Assembly (NCBI RefSeq): GCF_001665575.1 | Contig: NZ_LZSU01000007.1 | Span: forward strand, 1-64,000 | Reading direction: 5' to 3' | Length of the DNA stretch: 64,000 nucleotides | Source of the DNA: Mycobacterium sp. 852013-51886_SCH5428379 | GTDB taxonomy: Bacteria > Actinomycetota > Actinomycetes > Mycobacteriales > Mycobacteriaceae | Shown: piece by piece, positions 25,785-33,248 of the stretch | Numbering within the stretch: position 1 is the first letter of the stretch | Layout: the number at the start of each line of letters is the position of its first letter | Notes under the pieces: generated by a model | Database searches by the model: none | What the model was told of the DNA's origin: nothing | What the model saw: only the letters and a program-made list of their open reading frames with translations | Position numbers and translations under genes: made by a program

Positions 25785-26552
25785 ATGGAGAGTGTGGAGA
25801 GGGAACAGACACCGGCGATCTACCGGACCCGTGTCACACACCTACGTCGGGCACCGGTGCATCACTATTTCGAACACAACAGCTACAGCTGGTACGTCGA
25901 CGTCGACGACCTGCCCCGCCTGCCGGGTTGGCTCGCGCCGTTCGCACGGTTCGAGGCGACCGACCACTTCGACGGGGCGGCCGACGACACCCTGCGGGAC
26001 CGCGTCGACGCGTTCCTGGCCCGGCGCGGCATCGACCTCGGCGGCGGGCGTGTCACCGCCCTGCTTCAGGCCCGCGTGCTCGGCTACGTGTACAACCCGG
26101 TGAGTCTGTACTGGTGCCATGACGCCAAGGGCGTGCTGCGCCACGTCATCGCCGAGGTGCACAACCCCGCCGGCGAGCGGCACGCGTATCTGCTTCCACC
26201 CTGCGGGCCCACCCCGACGATGGTGCACAAACAGCTCTACACCTCCAGTTTCACCGGCGTCGACGGTTACTACCTGGTGCGCGCCCCACGCCCGGAGGAC
26301 CGGCTGGACATGACGGTGTCGCTGCACCGCAGCGACCAGCCCGCGGTCGTCACGACCCTGCGCGGCAGCCGGCGTCCGGCTACCGCAGGGCAGTTGCTGC
26401 GGTTGCAGTTCACCGCTCCGCTGGCGCCGTGGACGACGGCGATGAGCATGCGTATTCAGGCGGCGATCCTGCGGATGCGGCGTGTCCCGGTGGCGCCGCG
26501 TCGAGCGGCCGAGCGCCTGCCGGTCGACACCCGGCAGGTGGCGCAAGCGTGA
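25785..26552 (+). CDS. DUF1365-domain protein of the SigK locus
   Basis: A 255-residue DUF1365 protein with the family segments RVTHLRRAPVHHYFEHNSYSWYVDVDDLP, LGYVYNPVSLYWCHD, AEVHNPAGERHAYLL and HKQLYTSSF. In M. tuberculosis the homologue Rv0448c sits between a FAD oxidoreductase and the fatty-acid methylase UfaA1, upstream of sigK. Here those partners are absent and DUF1365 is directly upstream of sigK. A role in lipid modification is suggested by family context; biochemistry is unknown. A GTG at 25794 is an alternative start. Confidence 0.88.
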   Translation: MESVEREQTPAIYRTRVTHLRRAPVHHYFEHNSYSWYVDVDDLPRLPGWLAPFARFEATDHFDGAADDTLRDRVDAFLARRGIDLGGGRVTALLQARVLGYVYNPVSLYWCHDAKGVLRHVIAEVHNPAGERHAYLLPPCGPTPTMVHKQLYTSSFTGVDGYYLVRAPRPEDRLDMTVSLHRSDQPAVVTTLRGSRRPATAGQLLRLQFTAPLAPWTTAMSMRIQAAILRMRRVPVAPRRAAERLPVDTRQVAQA

Positions 26553-26626
26553 AGCGTGAGGCGCCGCCCACCGAAGCCCGTTGCTGCGCAGCCCGTTTCG
26601 CGGGCAAAACGCCAGGATGGCCATAG

Positions 26627-26657
26627 TTGTGACTGCACTACTACCTGCGGTTAGGCT
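26627..26657 (+). promoter_or_regulatory. Probable promoter of sigK with leaderless start
   Basis: TTGTGA (26627-26632) and TAGGCT (26652-26657) are separated by 19 bp, and the sigK GTG at 26665 begins 7 bp after the -10 hexamer. No ribosome-binding site lies in between, which fits a leaderless mRNA, common in mycobacteria. Neither hexamer matches the SigK consensus I remember (CCATCC/CCGAAT), so basal transcription may be by a housekeeping sigma factor. Confidence 0.45.
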
Positions 26658-26664
26658 ACCGCTC

Positions 26665-27210
26665 GTGACCAGCCATCTCGACGATCTCCTGCGTCGGGTC
26701 GGTGAGCGCGACGTCGATGCCTTTGCCGCGTTCTACGACGCGACCCGTGCGCGCGTGTACGGCTTGGTCACCCGGGTGTTGCGGGACCCGGGATACAGCG
26801 AGGAGACCACGCAAGAGGTCTACCTGCAGGTCTGGCGGTCCGCAGCCGGATACGACCCCACGTCGGGGTCGCCGATGGCGTGGCTGATGACCCTCGCGCA
26901 CCGCCGCGCAGTCGACCGCGTGCGCAGCGAACAGGCCGCCTCGGACCGCGAATCGCGCTACGGCGCCCTGACGGTCGACCCGGCCATCGATCACGTCGCC
27001 GACTCGGTGCTCCTGCTCGACGAGCAGCGCCGTGTGGTCGACTGCCTGGATTCGCTGACCGACGTCCAGCGCGAGGCGATCCAGCTGGCCTACTACGAGG
27101 GTCTGACCTACGTCCAGGTTTCCGAGCGCCTCGCGGCGAACCTCGCGACGATCAAATCGCGGATGCGCGACGGCATCCGCGGCTTACGGAACTGCCTGGG
27201 AATCTCATGA
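26665..27210 (+). CDS. sigK: ECF sigma factor SigK
   Basis: A 181-residue ECF sigma factor close to M. tuberculosis SigK (187 residues). Sigma region 2 is DAFAAFYDATRARVYGLVTRVLRD to YSEETTQEVYLQVWR and MAWLMTLAHRRAVDRVR; region 4 is LTDVQREAIQLAYYEGLTYVQV then LATIKSRMRDG. An in-frame ATG at 26617 would add 16 hydrophobic residues not seen in the family, so the GTG at 26665 is preferred. Its stop overlaps the rskA ATG. It directs RNA polymerase to its regulon when RskA is cleaved or inactivated. Confidence 0.95.
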   Translation: MTSHLDDLLRRVGERDVDAFAAFYDATRARVYGLVTRVLRDPGYSEETTQEVYLQVWRSAAGYDPTSGSPMAWLMTLAHRRAVDRVRSEQAASDRESRYGALTVDPAIDHVADSVLLLDEQRRVVDCLDSLTDVQREAIQLAYYEGLTYVQVSERLAANLATIKSRMRDGIRGLRNCLGIS

Positions 27211-27932
27211 CCGAACCGACGAACTCCGATCTGCTCGACCTCGCGACACCGTTCGCGCTCGACGCGATCCCGGGCGCGGAAGCAGACGAGATCGACCGGC
27301 TGCTGGCCGCCGCCCCGCGGGATCTGGCCGAGGCCTTCGCCCGCGAGGTGCGCAGCGTGCAGGAGACAATGGCGGTGCTGTCGGCGTCGACCGCAGCCGA
27401 GCCGCCCCCGCAGCTGCGGGAGAACCTGCTCGCCGCGATCACGGCGGACCCCGTGCGCGAGCTCCGTCCGCGCCGCGAACCGCGTGCACCGTCCCGGTGG
27501 CAGCGCACAGCGCTGGCCGCCGCCGCGGTTGTCGCGGTGGGCGGCGCCGCACTGGGAGTGGGGCTCGCGCTCCGCCCGGACACCCCACCCTCAACCGCTG
27601 AGCAGGTGTTCGCCGCGCCCGACGTGCAGACCGTGTCCACTCCCATCGCCGGGGGCACCGCGACGGTGGTGTACTCCAAGGAGCGCGACGCCGGCGTGCT
27701 GGTGATGAACGACGTCCCGCCGCCAGAACCCGGCACGGTGTACCAGATGTGGCTGGTCGGCGCCGACGGTCCGCAGTCGGCCGGAACGATGGACGACGAG
27801 GCGGTCTCGCCGTCGACCACCGCGGTGCTGCAGCGCATCGACTCCTCGCAGCAGCTGGCGTTCACCGTGGAACCACCCGGCGGTTCGCCACGGCCCACCT
27901 CACCGGTCATCGCGTCACTCTCCCTGGCCTGA
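27207..27932 (+). CDS. rskA: Anti-sigma-K factor RskA
   Basis: A 241-residue membrane anti-sigma factor: an N-terminal cytoplasmic zinc-less anti-sigma domain (residues 1-90, LLDLATPFALDAIPGAEADEID), one transmembrane helix at about 100-120 (TALAAAAVVAVGGAALGVGLAL), and an extracytoplasmic RskA C-domain with MNDVPPPEPGTVYQMWLVG. In M. tuberculosis the homologue holds SigK inactive until regulated proteolysis. ATGA overlap with sigK. The last 18 bp overlap the convergent carboxylate-amine ligase gene. Confidence 0.95.
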   Translation: MTEPTNSDLLDLATPFALDAIPGAEADEIDRLLAAAPRDLAEAFAREVRSVQETMAVLSASTAAEPPPQLRENLLAAITADPVRELRPRREPRAPSRWQRTALAAAAVVAVGGAALGVGLALRPDTPPSTAEQVFAAPDVQTVSTPIAGGTATVVYSKERDAGVLVMNDVPPPEPGTVYQMWLVGADGPQSAGTMDDEAVSPSTTAVLQRIDSSQQLAFTVEPPGGSPRPTSPVIASLSLA

Positions 27933-29030
27933 CGTTCCCGCGAGCGTCGCGGCGGCGGCGTCCTCGATCACGTCGAGCACCTCGTGGCGCCGGCGCCAGG
28001 ACGCCTGCTGGCGTATCGCACCGTTGCCCTGCGCGTCGAGGCGGGCCAGTTCGTCGCGAACCAGTTCGGTGTCGCCGACCGCGGTCAGCGCGGGAGTGAT
28101 GTGCTCGACCAGCCGGTCGAGCAGTTCCCGGGCCGGGACCGGTGCGTGGGACTCGAAGAGGTCGACGGCCATCCCGTCGAGGCCGTCGCGCGCTGATCGC
28201 CAGTAGGCCGCCCGCAGGGCGAGCGGCGAGAGGTGCGGCAGCCCGGCCCGGCTGCGCTCGTCGTCCAGCAGCGTCATCACGGTCCCGCGCACCAGCGCGG
28301 TGAACAGCACGGTGTCGGCGATGGTGGCGGGCACATCGGCGACGCGCACCTCGATCGTCGGGAAGGCGGCCGACGGCCGGACGTCCCAGTAGATCATGCC
28401 GTCGTCGAGCATCGCGCCCGAGCGCTGCATCATCGCCACCACCGCGTCGTACTCGTCGGCGGATTCGAAGTGCGGGGGCGGGCCGGCGCTCGGCCACCGC
28501 GCCCACAGCATGTGGCGCCAACTGGCATAACCGCTGTCGGCGCTGCGGTAGATCGCGGAGTTCGCGGTGACGGCCAGCAGCAGCGGCAGCCACGGGCGCA
28601 GGCGGTTGCTGACGCGGATGGCGGCCTCCCGTGTCGGCATGGCGACGTGGACGTGTGCCCCGCACACCCCCTGCTCGCTGGCGACCATGCCGAACCGTTC
28701 GGCGATCTGGTGGTAGCGCGGGTTGTCGGTGATCGGGAAGTCGTGGGGCACCGCGGGCGGCACCGCGACCGCCAGCAGGCGGGCGCCGCTGGCCTCGGCC
28801 GCCCGGGCCGCGACGGTGCGTAACCGCACGAGGTCGTCCCGGATCTCGGCGAGGTTGCTAGACACCGCAGTCGCCGTCTCGACCTGGCAACTGGTCAGTT
28901 CGAGCTGGAGCTGCACCCCGTCGGTGGCGGCGTGGTCGGCCACCGCGCGGTTGAGCGCGACGGGTTCGCCGGTGCCGGGATCGACGAGGAGGAATTCCTC
29001 TTCGACGCCGATCGTAGGGTGGGTGGCCAT
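27915..29030 (-). CDS. Glutamate-cysteine-ligase-like carboxylate-amine ligase (YbdK type)
   Basis: A 371-residue ATP-dependent carboxylate-amine ligase of the GCS2/YbdK family, resembling M. tuberculosis Rv0433. Motifs are TIGVEEEFLLVD at the N-terminus, LELTSCQVETAT, CGAHVHVAMPTREAAIRVSNRLRP, and the IEVRVADVP region for acidic Mg ligands. The reaction joins a gamma-carboxylate (usually Glu) to an amine; the amine partner is not known here. Mycobacteria use mycothiol, so a glutathione role is unlikely. Start ATG at 29030 with AGGGAAGG upstream. Confidence 0.88.
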   Translation of the reverse strand: MATHPTIGVEEEFLLVDPGTGEPVALNRAVADHAATDGVQLQLELTSCQVETATAVSSNLAEIRDDLVRLRTVAARAAEASGARLLAVAVPPAVPHDFPITDNPRYHQIAERFGMVASEQGVCGAHVHVAMPTREAAIRVSNRLRPWLPLLLAVTANSAIYRSADSGYASWRHMLWARWPSAGPPPHFESADEYDAVVAMMQRSGAMLDDGMIYWDVRPSAAFPTIEVRVADVPATIADTVLFTALVRGTVMTLLDDERSRAGLPHLSPLALRAAYWRSARDGLDGMAVDLFESHAPVPARELLDRLVEHITPALTAVGDTELVRDELARLDAQGNGAIRQQASWRRRHEVLDVIEDAAAATLAGTSGQGE

Positions 29031-29063
29031 GTCGTCGCCGCCGGGATCCTTCCCTGAAGCATT

Positions 29064-29101
29064 GATCCGGCCCGTCGGACGTACTCACGACGGGCCGGAT
29101 C
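29064..29101. other. Perfect 13-bp hairpin in a divergent promoter region
   Basis: GATCCGGCCCGTC (29064-29076) and GACGGGCCGGATC (29089-29101) pair perfectly around a 12-nt loop. Neither flanking gene ends here, so a terminator is not expected; on the minus strand the hairpin would lie 34 nt ahead of the carboxylate-amine ligase ATG and could be a leader structure. No U-tract follows on either side. Confidence 0.55.
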
Positions 29102-29204
29102 TGGTGGTTGGTCTGTGTGGTTGTCCTCCGCGGCGCCGCGAAGTGTGCGGAGCATTAGTGCCCCTGTCGACACGCGATCAAACCCGTTTTACTGAGAAAC
29201 TGCT

Positions 29205-29210
29205 TAGGAT
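29205..29210 (+). promoter_or_regulatory. -10 element for a leaderless F420 oxidoreductase transcript
   Basis: TAGGAT ends 6 bp before the GTG at 29217, preceded by TGCT (extended -10-like). No ribosome-binding site lies between, which fits leaderless transcription. No convincing -35 is visible. Confidence 0.45.
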
Positions 29211-29216
29211 CGCTTG

Positions 29217-30041
29217 GTGATCGGCGACTTCCGCTTCGGCATCGGCCTGCATTCCGCGACATCGCTGGTGGCGGTGCAGAACGCGGCGCGACAAGCCGAG
29301 AAGCTCGGGTTCGACGTACTGCATGTGCCCGACCATCTCGGCGCACCGGCGCCCTTCCCCGTGCTGACGGCCGTCGCCACCGCGACGACGAGGCTGCGGC
29401 TGGGCACGTTCGTGCTCAACGCCGGGTTCTACAAGCCGGCGCTGCTGGCCCGGGATGTCGCGGCGTTGCGGGAGCTGTCGGGCGGCCGCCTGGAGCTCGG
29501 GTTGGGCGCGGGGTACGTCCGCCGGGAGTTCGAGGCCGCCGAGATCCCGTTCCCGACGGCGCGGCAGCGCGTCGAGTATCTGCAGCACGTGACGGAGTAT
29601 CTGCGCACGAATGTGCCCGACGTGCCGCTGTTGATCGCCGGTAACGGCGACCGCTTGCTGACGGTGGCCGCGCGATACGCCGACATCATCGGTTTGACGG
29701 GTGGCGACCGGGCGCCCGAGGGCGACAGCGATCCGTTGGCCGACCGGATCGCGTTCGTCCGTGACGCCGCCGGCGAGCGGTTCGGCCAGCTGGAGTTGAA
29801 CGTGGCGATCACCGCGATGCCGATCGACGACAGCGGGCAGCCCGATCTGACCATCCCGCGCCAATTCCTGCCGCATCTGACCGACGAGCAGCTGCTGCGA
29901 CACCCGGGCGTGCTGTCGGGGTCGACGCGGGACATGGCCGACCGGCTGCGGCATTACCGGGACCACTACGGGATCAGCTACATCATCGTGCAGGCGCCGC
30001 ACGCCGAGCCGTTCGCGAAGGTCATCGCGCAGCTGCGCTGA
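29217..30041 (+). CDS. LLM-class F420-dependent oxidoreductase
   Basis: A 274-residue luciferase-like monooxygenase-fold protein of the mycobacterial F420 group (TIGR03621-like). Visible features: FGIGLHSATS at the start, DVLHVPDHLGAPAPFPVLTAVA, RLRLGTFVLNAG, and LELGLGAGYVRREFE, which help form the deazaflavin and substrate pocket. It should be a cytosolic F420H2-dependent reductase or F420-dependent dehydrogenase; the substrate is unknown. Start taken as the GTG at 29217, one codon after an in-frame TTG. Confidence 0.88.
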   Translation: MIGDFRFGIGLHSATSLVAVQNAARQAEKLGFDVLHVPDHLGAPAPFPVLTAVATATTRLRLGTFVLNAGFYKPALLARDVAALRELSGGRLELGLGAGYVRREFEAAEIPFPTARQRVEYLQHVTEYLRTNVPDVPLLIAGNGDRLLTVAARYADIIGLTGGDRAPEGDSDPLADRIAFVRDAAGERFGQLELNVAITAMPIDDSGQPDLTIPRQFLPHLTDEQLLRHPGVLSGSTRDMADRLRHYRDHYGISYIIVQAPHAEPFAKVIAQLR

Positions 30042-30069
30042 CCGTGCCGGGCGGTAAGCTCCTCGCGTC

Positions 30070-30142
30070 GCCCCCGTAGCTCAGGGGATAGAGCACGGCT
30101 CTCCTAAAGCCGGTGTCGCAGGTTCGAATCCTGCCGGGGGCA
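30070..30142 (+). tRNA. tRNA-Arg (anticodon CCT)
   Basis: A 73-nt cloverleaf: acceptor stem GCCCCCG/CGGGGGC, D-stem GCTC/GAGC, anticodon stem CGGCT/AGCCG with loop CTCCTAA (anticodon CCT, decoding AGG), T-arm GCAGG-TTCGAAT-CCTGC and discriminator A. The CCA end is not encoded. The 3' end is a common integration site type, but no integrase or duplicated att sequence was found in the window. The ~200 bp that follow contain no recognisable gene. Confidence 0.97.
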
Positions 30143-30339
30143 CAACGCGTTTTTGCAGGTAGAAGCCCGTTCACCCCAACGCAGTAGCGCCGCGCGACAA
30201 TGAGCACGTTCCGGCTCGGTTGCACCCCGGCGGCAGCCGATTCTGACCCTTGAAATGATCTCTGACCTGGGCGTACCTTCAGATCAGGCCGGGGGATTCG
30301 AACGGCGGTTCGGATCAATATCAATCCCTGGGGGCTGCC

Positions 30340-30471
30340 ATGCCACTACTCAGCACACCAACCAGCCGCCCCGTGACAGCCCATGACGCGGCTCAGCACC
30401 CCGGCATGCCTGAAGGGCCACACCCGCTCGAGGTGGCGCTGATCCACCGCACCGGGGAGCGGCCGGTATGA
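30340..30471 (+). CDS. Possible 43-residue leader ORF
   Basis: My own translation from the ATG at 30340 gives 43 residues (MPLLSTPTSRPVTAHDAAQ to TGERPV) with a TGA that overlaps the ATG of the next small gene (ATGA). GGGGG lies 6 bp upstream. No similarity recognised, no membrane segment. The overlap is the main reason to list it; it could be chance. Confidence 0.3.
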   Translation: MPLLSTPTSRPVTAHDAAQHPGMPEGPHPLEVALIHRTGERPV

Positions 30472-30674
30472 ACGGCGGCGGCTCCCTGATGACACTGGTG
30501 GTCGCGGTCCTGGTGTTCGTGGCCAGCGCGGCCGTCTCGACGCTGGGCTACGTCGCGGCAACCTGGGCTGTCCAGCGCGCCACGGTCAATACGGTCAGCT
30601 GGACCACAGCCGCGTCCTTGGCGGCGTTGGCCTGCTGCGCAGGTATGGCCCTGGTGATCGCAGGCCACCCGTGA
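30468..30674 (+). CDS. Small two-helix membrane protein
   Basis: A 68-residue protein with two hydrophobic helices, residues about 8-33 (LMTLVVAVLVFVASAAVSTLG and beyond) and 46-66 (AASLAALACCAGMALVIAG). The ATG overlaps the TGA of the 43-residue ORF. No family recognised. Not obviously a toxin: few charges and no partner gene except the upstream ORF. Confidence 0.45.
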   Translation: MNGGGSLMTLVVAVLVFVASAAVSTLGYVAATWAVQRATVNTVSWTTAASLAALACCAGMALVIAGHP

Positions 30675-30726
30675 GGCCCGGCTGTCGGGTAGCGACTGCG
30701 CGGCGATCTTCAGTCACATGTCGACT

Positions 30727-30762
30727 GAGCGGCAAGCAATCACCTAGTCGCTCGGCTTTTTT
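30727..30762 (+). terminator. Weak intrinsic terminator
   Basis: GAGCG and CGCTC (30727-30731 and 30749-30753) form a short stem with a 17-nt loop, followed after three bases by six T (30757-30762). It is well placed to end the small membrane-protein transcript before the convergent DUF4189 gene. The stem is short, so this is tentative. Confidence 0.4.
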
Positions 30763-30774
30763 GAGTCGCCGCGC

Positions 30775-31155
30775 TCAGCTACACGCCCCGCCGACGACGC
30801 GGCAGCCCGGGCCGTGTCGACTGCACGACATCAACGCCATCCGTTGGGCACCGGCGATGTCCCGGTCCACGCCCGACGCCCAGGCCGCGTTGGGCGCCTG
30901 CGCGACGACGCCGCAGCTCTTGGTGAAGTTCACCACGGTGCGGCAGTCGCGCGCATTGCACAGGCCGATGGCCGCCCGCTCGGCTTCGAGGGCCGAGTTG
31001 AAGCCCTTCGCGTAGCCCACCTTGCCGGTGTTCACCGAGACCGCGATCGCACCCCATCCCAGCGCGCCGGCGGTCGGCGCCGCGACGGCCGCACCGCCGG
31101 TCAGGCCGGCGGCCAGCAGCGAGACCGCAAGCACACGCCGGAGAGCCACTCGCAT
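30775..31155 (-). CDS. Secreted DUF4189-domain protein
   Basis: A 126-residue exported protein: signal peptide MRVALRRVLAVSLLAAGLTGG ending near VAA, then a DUF4189 domain with GWGAIAVSVNTGKVGYAKGF, LCNARDCRTVVNFTKSC and a C-terminal CRVVGGAC. Conserved cysteines suggest disulfides. The frame is open to an ATG at 31182 (MPRPNTLRT extension); the start at 31155 gives a normal signal-peptide n-region. Function unknown; similar small secreted proteins are frequent in mycobacteria. Confidence 0.8.
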   Translation of the reverse strand: MRVALRRVLAVSLLAAGLTGGAAVAAPTAGALGWGAIAVSVNTGKVGYAKGFNSALEAERAAIGLCNARDCRTVVNFTKSCGVVAQAPNAAWASGVDRDIAGAQRMALMSCSRHGPGCRVVGGACS

Positions 31156-31290
31156 AGTGCGGAGGGTATTGGGCCTGGGCATGCACGGGCAGCCCGGCGA
31201 CCGAAGCGTTACGCGTTCGCGTTCACTTTGCAGTGAGATCGCGATCCGGCTCGGTACGGCGATCTGTGTGCATTCTCAACGCGTCGACCG

Positions 31291-31974
31291 TCAGCCGCGC
31301 GTGTCGATCACCTGCTGCGCGATGTCGACCAGCCGGGTGTTGCTGTCCTGCGACAGCCGCCGCATCATCTCGAAGGCCTGCACGTCGTCGACCTTGTAGC
31401 GCTCCATGATGATGCCCTTGGCCTGGCCGATGCGGTCGCGGGTCGACAGCGCCGACTCGAGCTGGGCGCCCTGACGACTCGCCAACACCGCCGCCGCCGC
31501 ATGTGCGGCCAGCACCATGCCGATCGTCTCGGCCTCGGTGTCCCAGACGCGGGGCTGGAAGCCGAACAGATTGAGCGCACCGGCCGTCCGGTCGGCGGTG
31601 TACAGCTTGAACGACAGTCCGCTGAGCACGCCCATCTCCACGCACGCCGGCGAGTACCGCGGCCACCGCGGCTCGTCTCGAAAATCGTCGGTGCGCACCA
31701 CGATGTCGTCGAGGGCCGCCTGCACGCACGGCCCCTCCTCGAACTTCATCTGCAACTCGTCGAGAAGGTGCGGTAGCTCTGTCACCTCCGCCAGCGACTC
31801 GAAACTGCCCCCTTTGCCGATCAGGAGGATGCCCGCGGCGTCGACGCCGGGGATGAGTTCCTTGGCCGCCGACGTGACGCCGGCCAGGACCGCTTCGAGA
31901 GACCGGGGCGCGGCAACGCTGCGCGCCAGTTCGGCCATTCGCAGGGCCAAGTCGTGCTGATGCGACTGGGTCAT
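31291..31974 (-). CDS. GAF-ANTAR RNA-binding antiterminator protein
   Basis: A 227-residue protein with a GAF domain (residues about 20-160) and a C-terminal ANTAR domain (STRDRIGQAKGIIMERYKVDDVQAFEMMRRLSQDSNTRL region). ANTAR domains bind paired stem-loops in leader RNA to prevent termination; the GAF domain usually senses a ligand. No histidine-kinase gene is adjacent. I start at the ATG at 31974; the frame continues to 32106 but those residues are Cys/Arg-rich and unlike a GAF N-terminus. Targets unknown. Confidence 0.88.
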   Translation of the reverse strand: MTQSHQHDLALRMAELARSVAAPRSLEAVLAGVTSAAKELIPGVDAAGILLIGKGGSFESLAEVTELPHLLDELQMKFEEGPCVQAALDDIVVRTDDFRDEPRWPRYSPACVEMGVLSGLSFKLYTADRTAGALNLFGFQPRVWDTEAETIGMVLAAHAAAAVLASRQGAQLESALSTRDRIGQAKGIIMERYKVDDVQAFEMMRRLSQDSNTRLVDIAQQVIDTRG

Positions 31975-32152
31975 AGACCGCAGTCTTCCCGATGTGACAC
32001 TCGTGCACACGCGAACGTTTGTGATGTCCAGACAGGGGCATGCTCGGGTGCAGGCGAGCGTGGCGGTCGACCACCACTCTGGCCGAGGTCTCGCCGGTTC
32101 AGACACGAGCCGGTGAGACCGCCCTCCTGCCCGCGGATCGGCCCAACGAAAT

Positions 32153-32179
32153 CTGGCACTCTCCGGTGTCGAGTGCTAA
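32153..32179. promoter_or_regulatory. CIRCE element (HrcA operator) upstream of hsp20
   Basis: CTGGCACTC, a 9-bp spacer, then GAGTGCTAA. The right arm equals the CIRCE consensus (TTAGCACTC-N9-GAGTGCTAA) and the left arm matches at seven of nine positions with the exact 9-bp spacer. It ends 71 bp before the Hsp20 start, so heat induction through HrcA is likely. Confidence 0.85.
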
Positions 32180-32250
32180 TCTCGGTGTTGCACAGTGATT
32201 GGTCGCCCGCCAGGGTGGCGGGCTCCGGAACGACGAGGAGGTGCATTGCT

Positions 32251-32697
32251 GTGCTTCGCTTCGACCCCTTCAGCGATCTCGACGCCTGGACTCGTGCTCT
32301 CACGACCAACCAGAGCGGATCGACCCGTACCCCCCGGTTCATGCCGATGGACCTCTGCAAAATCGACGACCACTACCTGCTCACCGCAGATCTCCCGGGC
32401 GTCGATCCGGGCTCGGTAGACGTGAATGTCGACAACGGCACCCTGACGATCTCCGCCCACCGCACCGCCCGCTCCGAGGACGCCGTGCAGTGGCTGGCCA
32501 ACGAGCGGTTCTTCGGCACCTACCGTCGCCAACTCTCCCTCGGCGAAGGCATCGACTCCTCCGCCATCACGGCGACCTATGAGAACGGCGTGCTGACCGT
32601 AACGATCCCGATGGCCGAACGGGCCAAGCCCCGACGCATCGATGTCGCCCACGGCGGCGGCCAGAAGTCCATCAACCCCACCGTCGACGCCGGCTGA
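32251..32697 (+). CDS. Hsp20/alpha-crystallin chaperone (18-kDa antigen type)
   Basis: A 148-residue small heat-shock protein. The alpha-crystallin domain (about 35-130) includes ADLPGVDPGSVDV, NGTLTISAHR, FGTYRRQLSLG and the GVLTVTIP motif, followed by AERAKPRRIDV. This ending and the MLRFDPFSDLD start resemble the M. leprae 18-kDa antigen rather than Acr2. GTG start with GAGGAGG upstream; the longer open frame to 31954 crosses the CIRCE site and is not coding. An ATP-independent holdase, induced by heat according to its promoter. Confidence 0.92.
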   Translation: MLRFDPFSDLDAWTRALTTNQSGSTRTPRFMPMDLCKIDDHYLLTADLPGVDPGSVDVNVDNGTLTISAHRTARSEDAVQWLANERFFGTYRRQLSLGEGIDSSAITATYENGVLTVTIPMAERAKPRRIDVAHGGGQKSINPTVDAG

Positions 32698-32708
32698 GCC
32701 GGACTCGG

Positions 32709-32740
32709 GGCCGCGGGCGGATTCCCATCCGTCCGCGGCC
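32709..32740. terminator. Strong hairpin terminator after hsp20
   Basis: GGCCGCGGGCGGAT and ATCCGTCCGCGGCC form a 14-bp stem with one non-Watson-Crick pair and a TCCC loop, starting 11 bp after the hsp20 stop. There is no U-tract, as is common for mycobacterial terminators. It also lies just downstream of the convergent membrane-protein gene (stop at 32749) and could serve both. Confidence 0.75.
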
Positions 32741-32748
32741 TCGCCGCG

Positions 32749-33171
32749 TCAGCGGGTCGCGCGTCCGGACAGCGCGGTCACCAGCGCCCATACCGAGCAC
32801 AGCACCGCGACGACGGCGAGCGCCCCCGCGATGTACAGCCCGTAGTCGGCCGTCACCGGCTCTTTGACGTTCACCCGGTAGTACCACACGGTCAGTCCGG
32901 CGATCAGCGCCGAGAGGGCAAGGGCCGCAGCCGAAGCCGTCCGCACCGACAGCCCGCGGGCGCTCATCGCGCCGGCGATCAGCAGCGCCGACGCCAGCAG
33001 CACGATCAGCTGACCCGCACCGAACCGCGGGGCGAGCACAATGCTGCCCACCGCGCCGCCGATCGCGTTCGCGCGCCCCCCGCCCTGCGCGCTGGTGACC
33101 AGCCACGGCAGCCATGCGCTGACCGCCAGCGCGGCCGCACACACGGCGATCACCCACCCGGGACGCAGCAT
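32749..33171 (-). CDS. Four-helix membrane protein
   Basis: A 140-residue protein with four predicted membrane helices at about 6-24, 49-67, 78-97 and 112-134, and a short periplasmic or extracellular loop with GGGRANAIGGAVGS. Similar four-span actinobacterial proteins are annotated only as hypothetical. No neighbours in operon; convergent with hsp20. Confidence 0.7.
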   Translation of the reverse strand: MLRPGWVIAVCAAALAVSAWLPWLVTSAQGGGRANAIGGAVGSIVLAPRFGAGQLIVLLASALLIAGAMSARGLSVRTASAAALALSALIAGLTVWYYRVNVKEPVTADYGLYIAGALAVVAVLCSVWALVTALSGRATR

Positions 33172-33248
33172 GCTCGGAGCCTATCGCGCGCAATCCGCCG
33201 CGCCACCGCACTACGCTGGGGGCTTCCGTCGACCCAAGGTGGTGCCGC

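Noticed and set aside
30022..30324. Minus-strand ORF with GRIRTCDTGFRR
   Set aside because: This is the well-known spurious translation of a tRNA gene; the region is tRNA-Arg.
32087..32120. 11-bp hairpin upstream of the ANTAR gene, possible ANTAR target RNA
   Set aside because: The loop is 12 nt, not the hexaloop pair required for ANTAR motifs, and only one stem-loop is seen.
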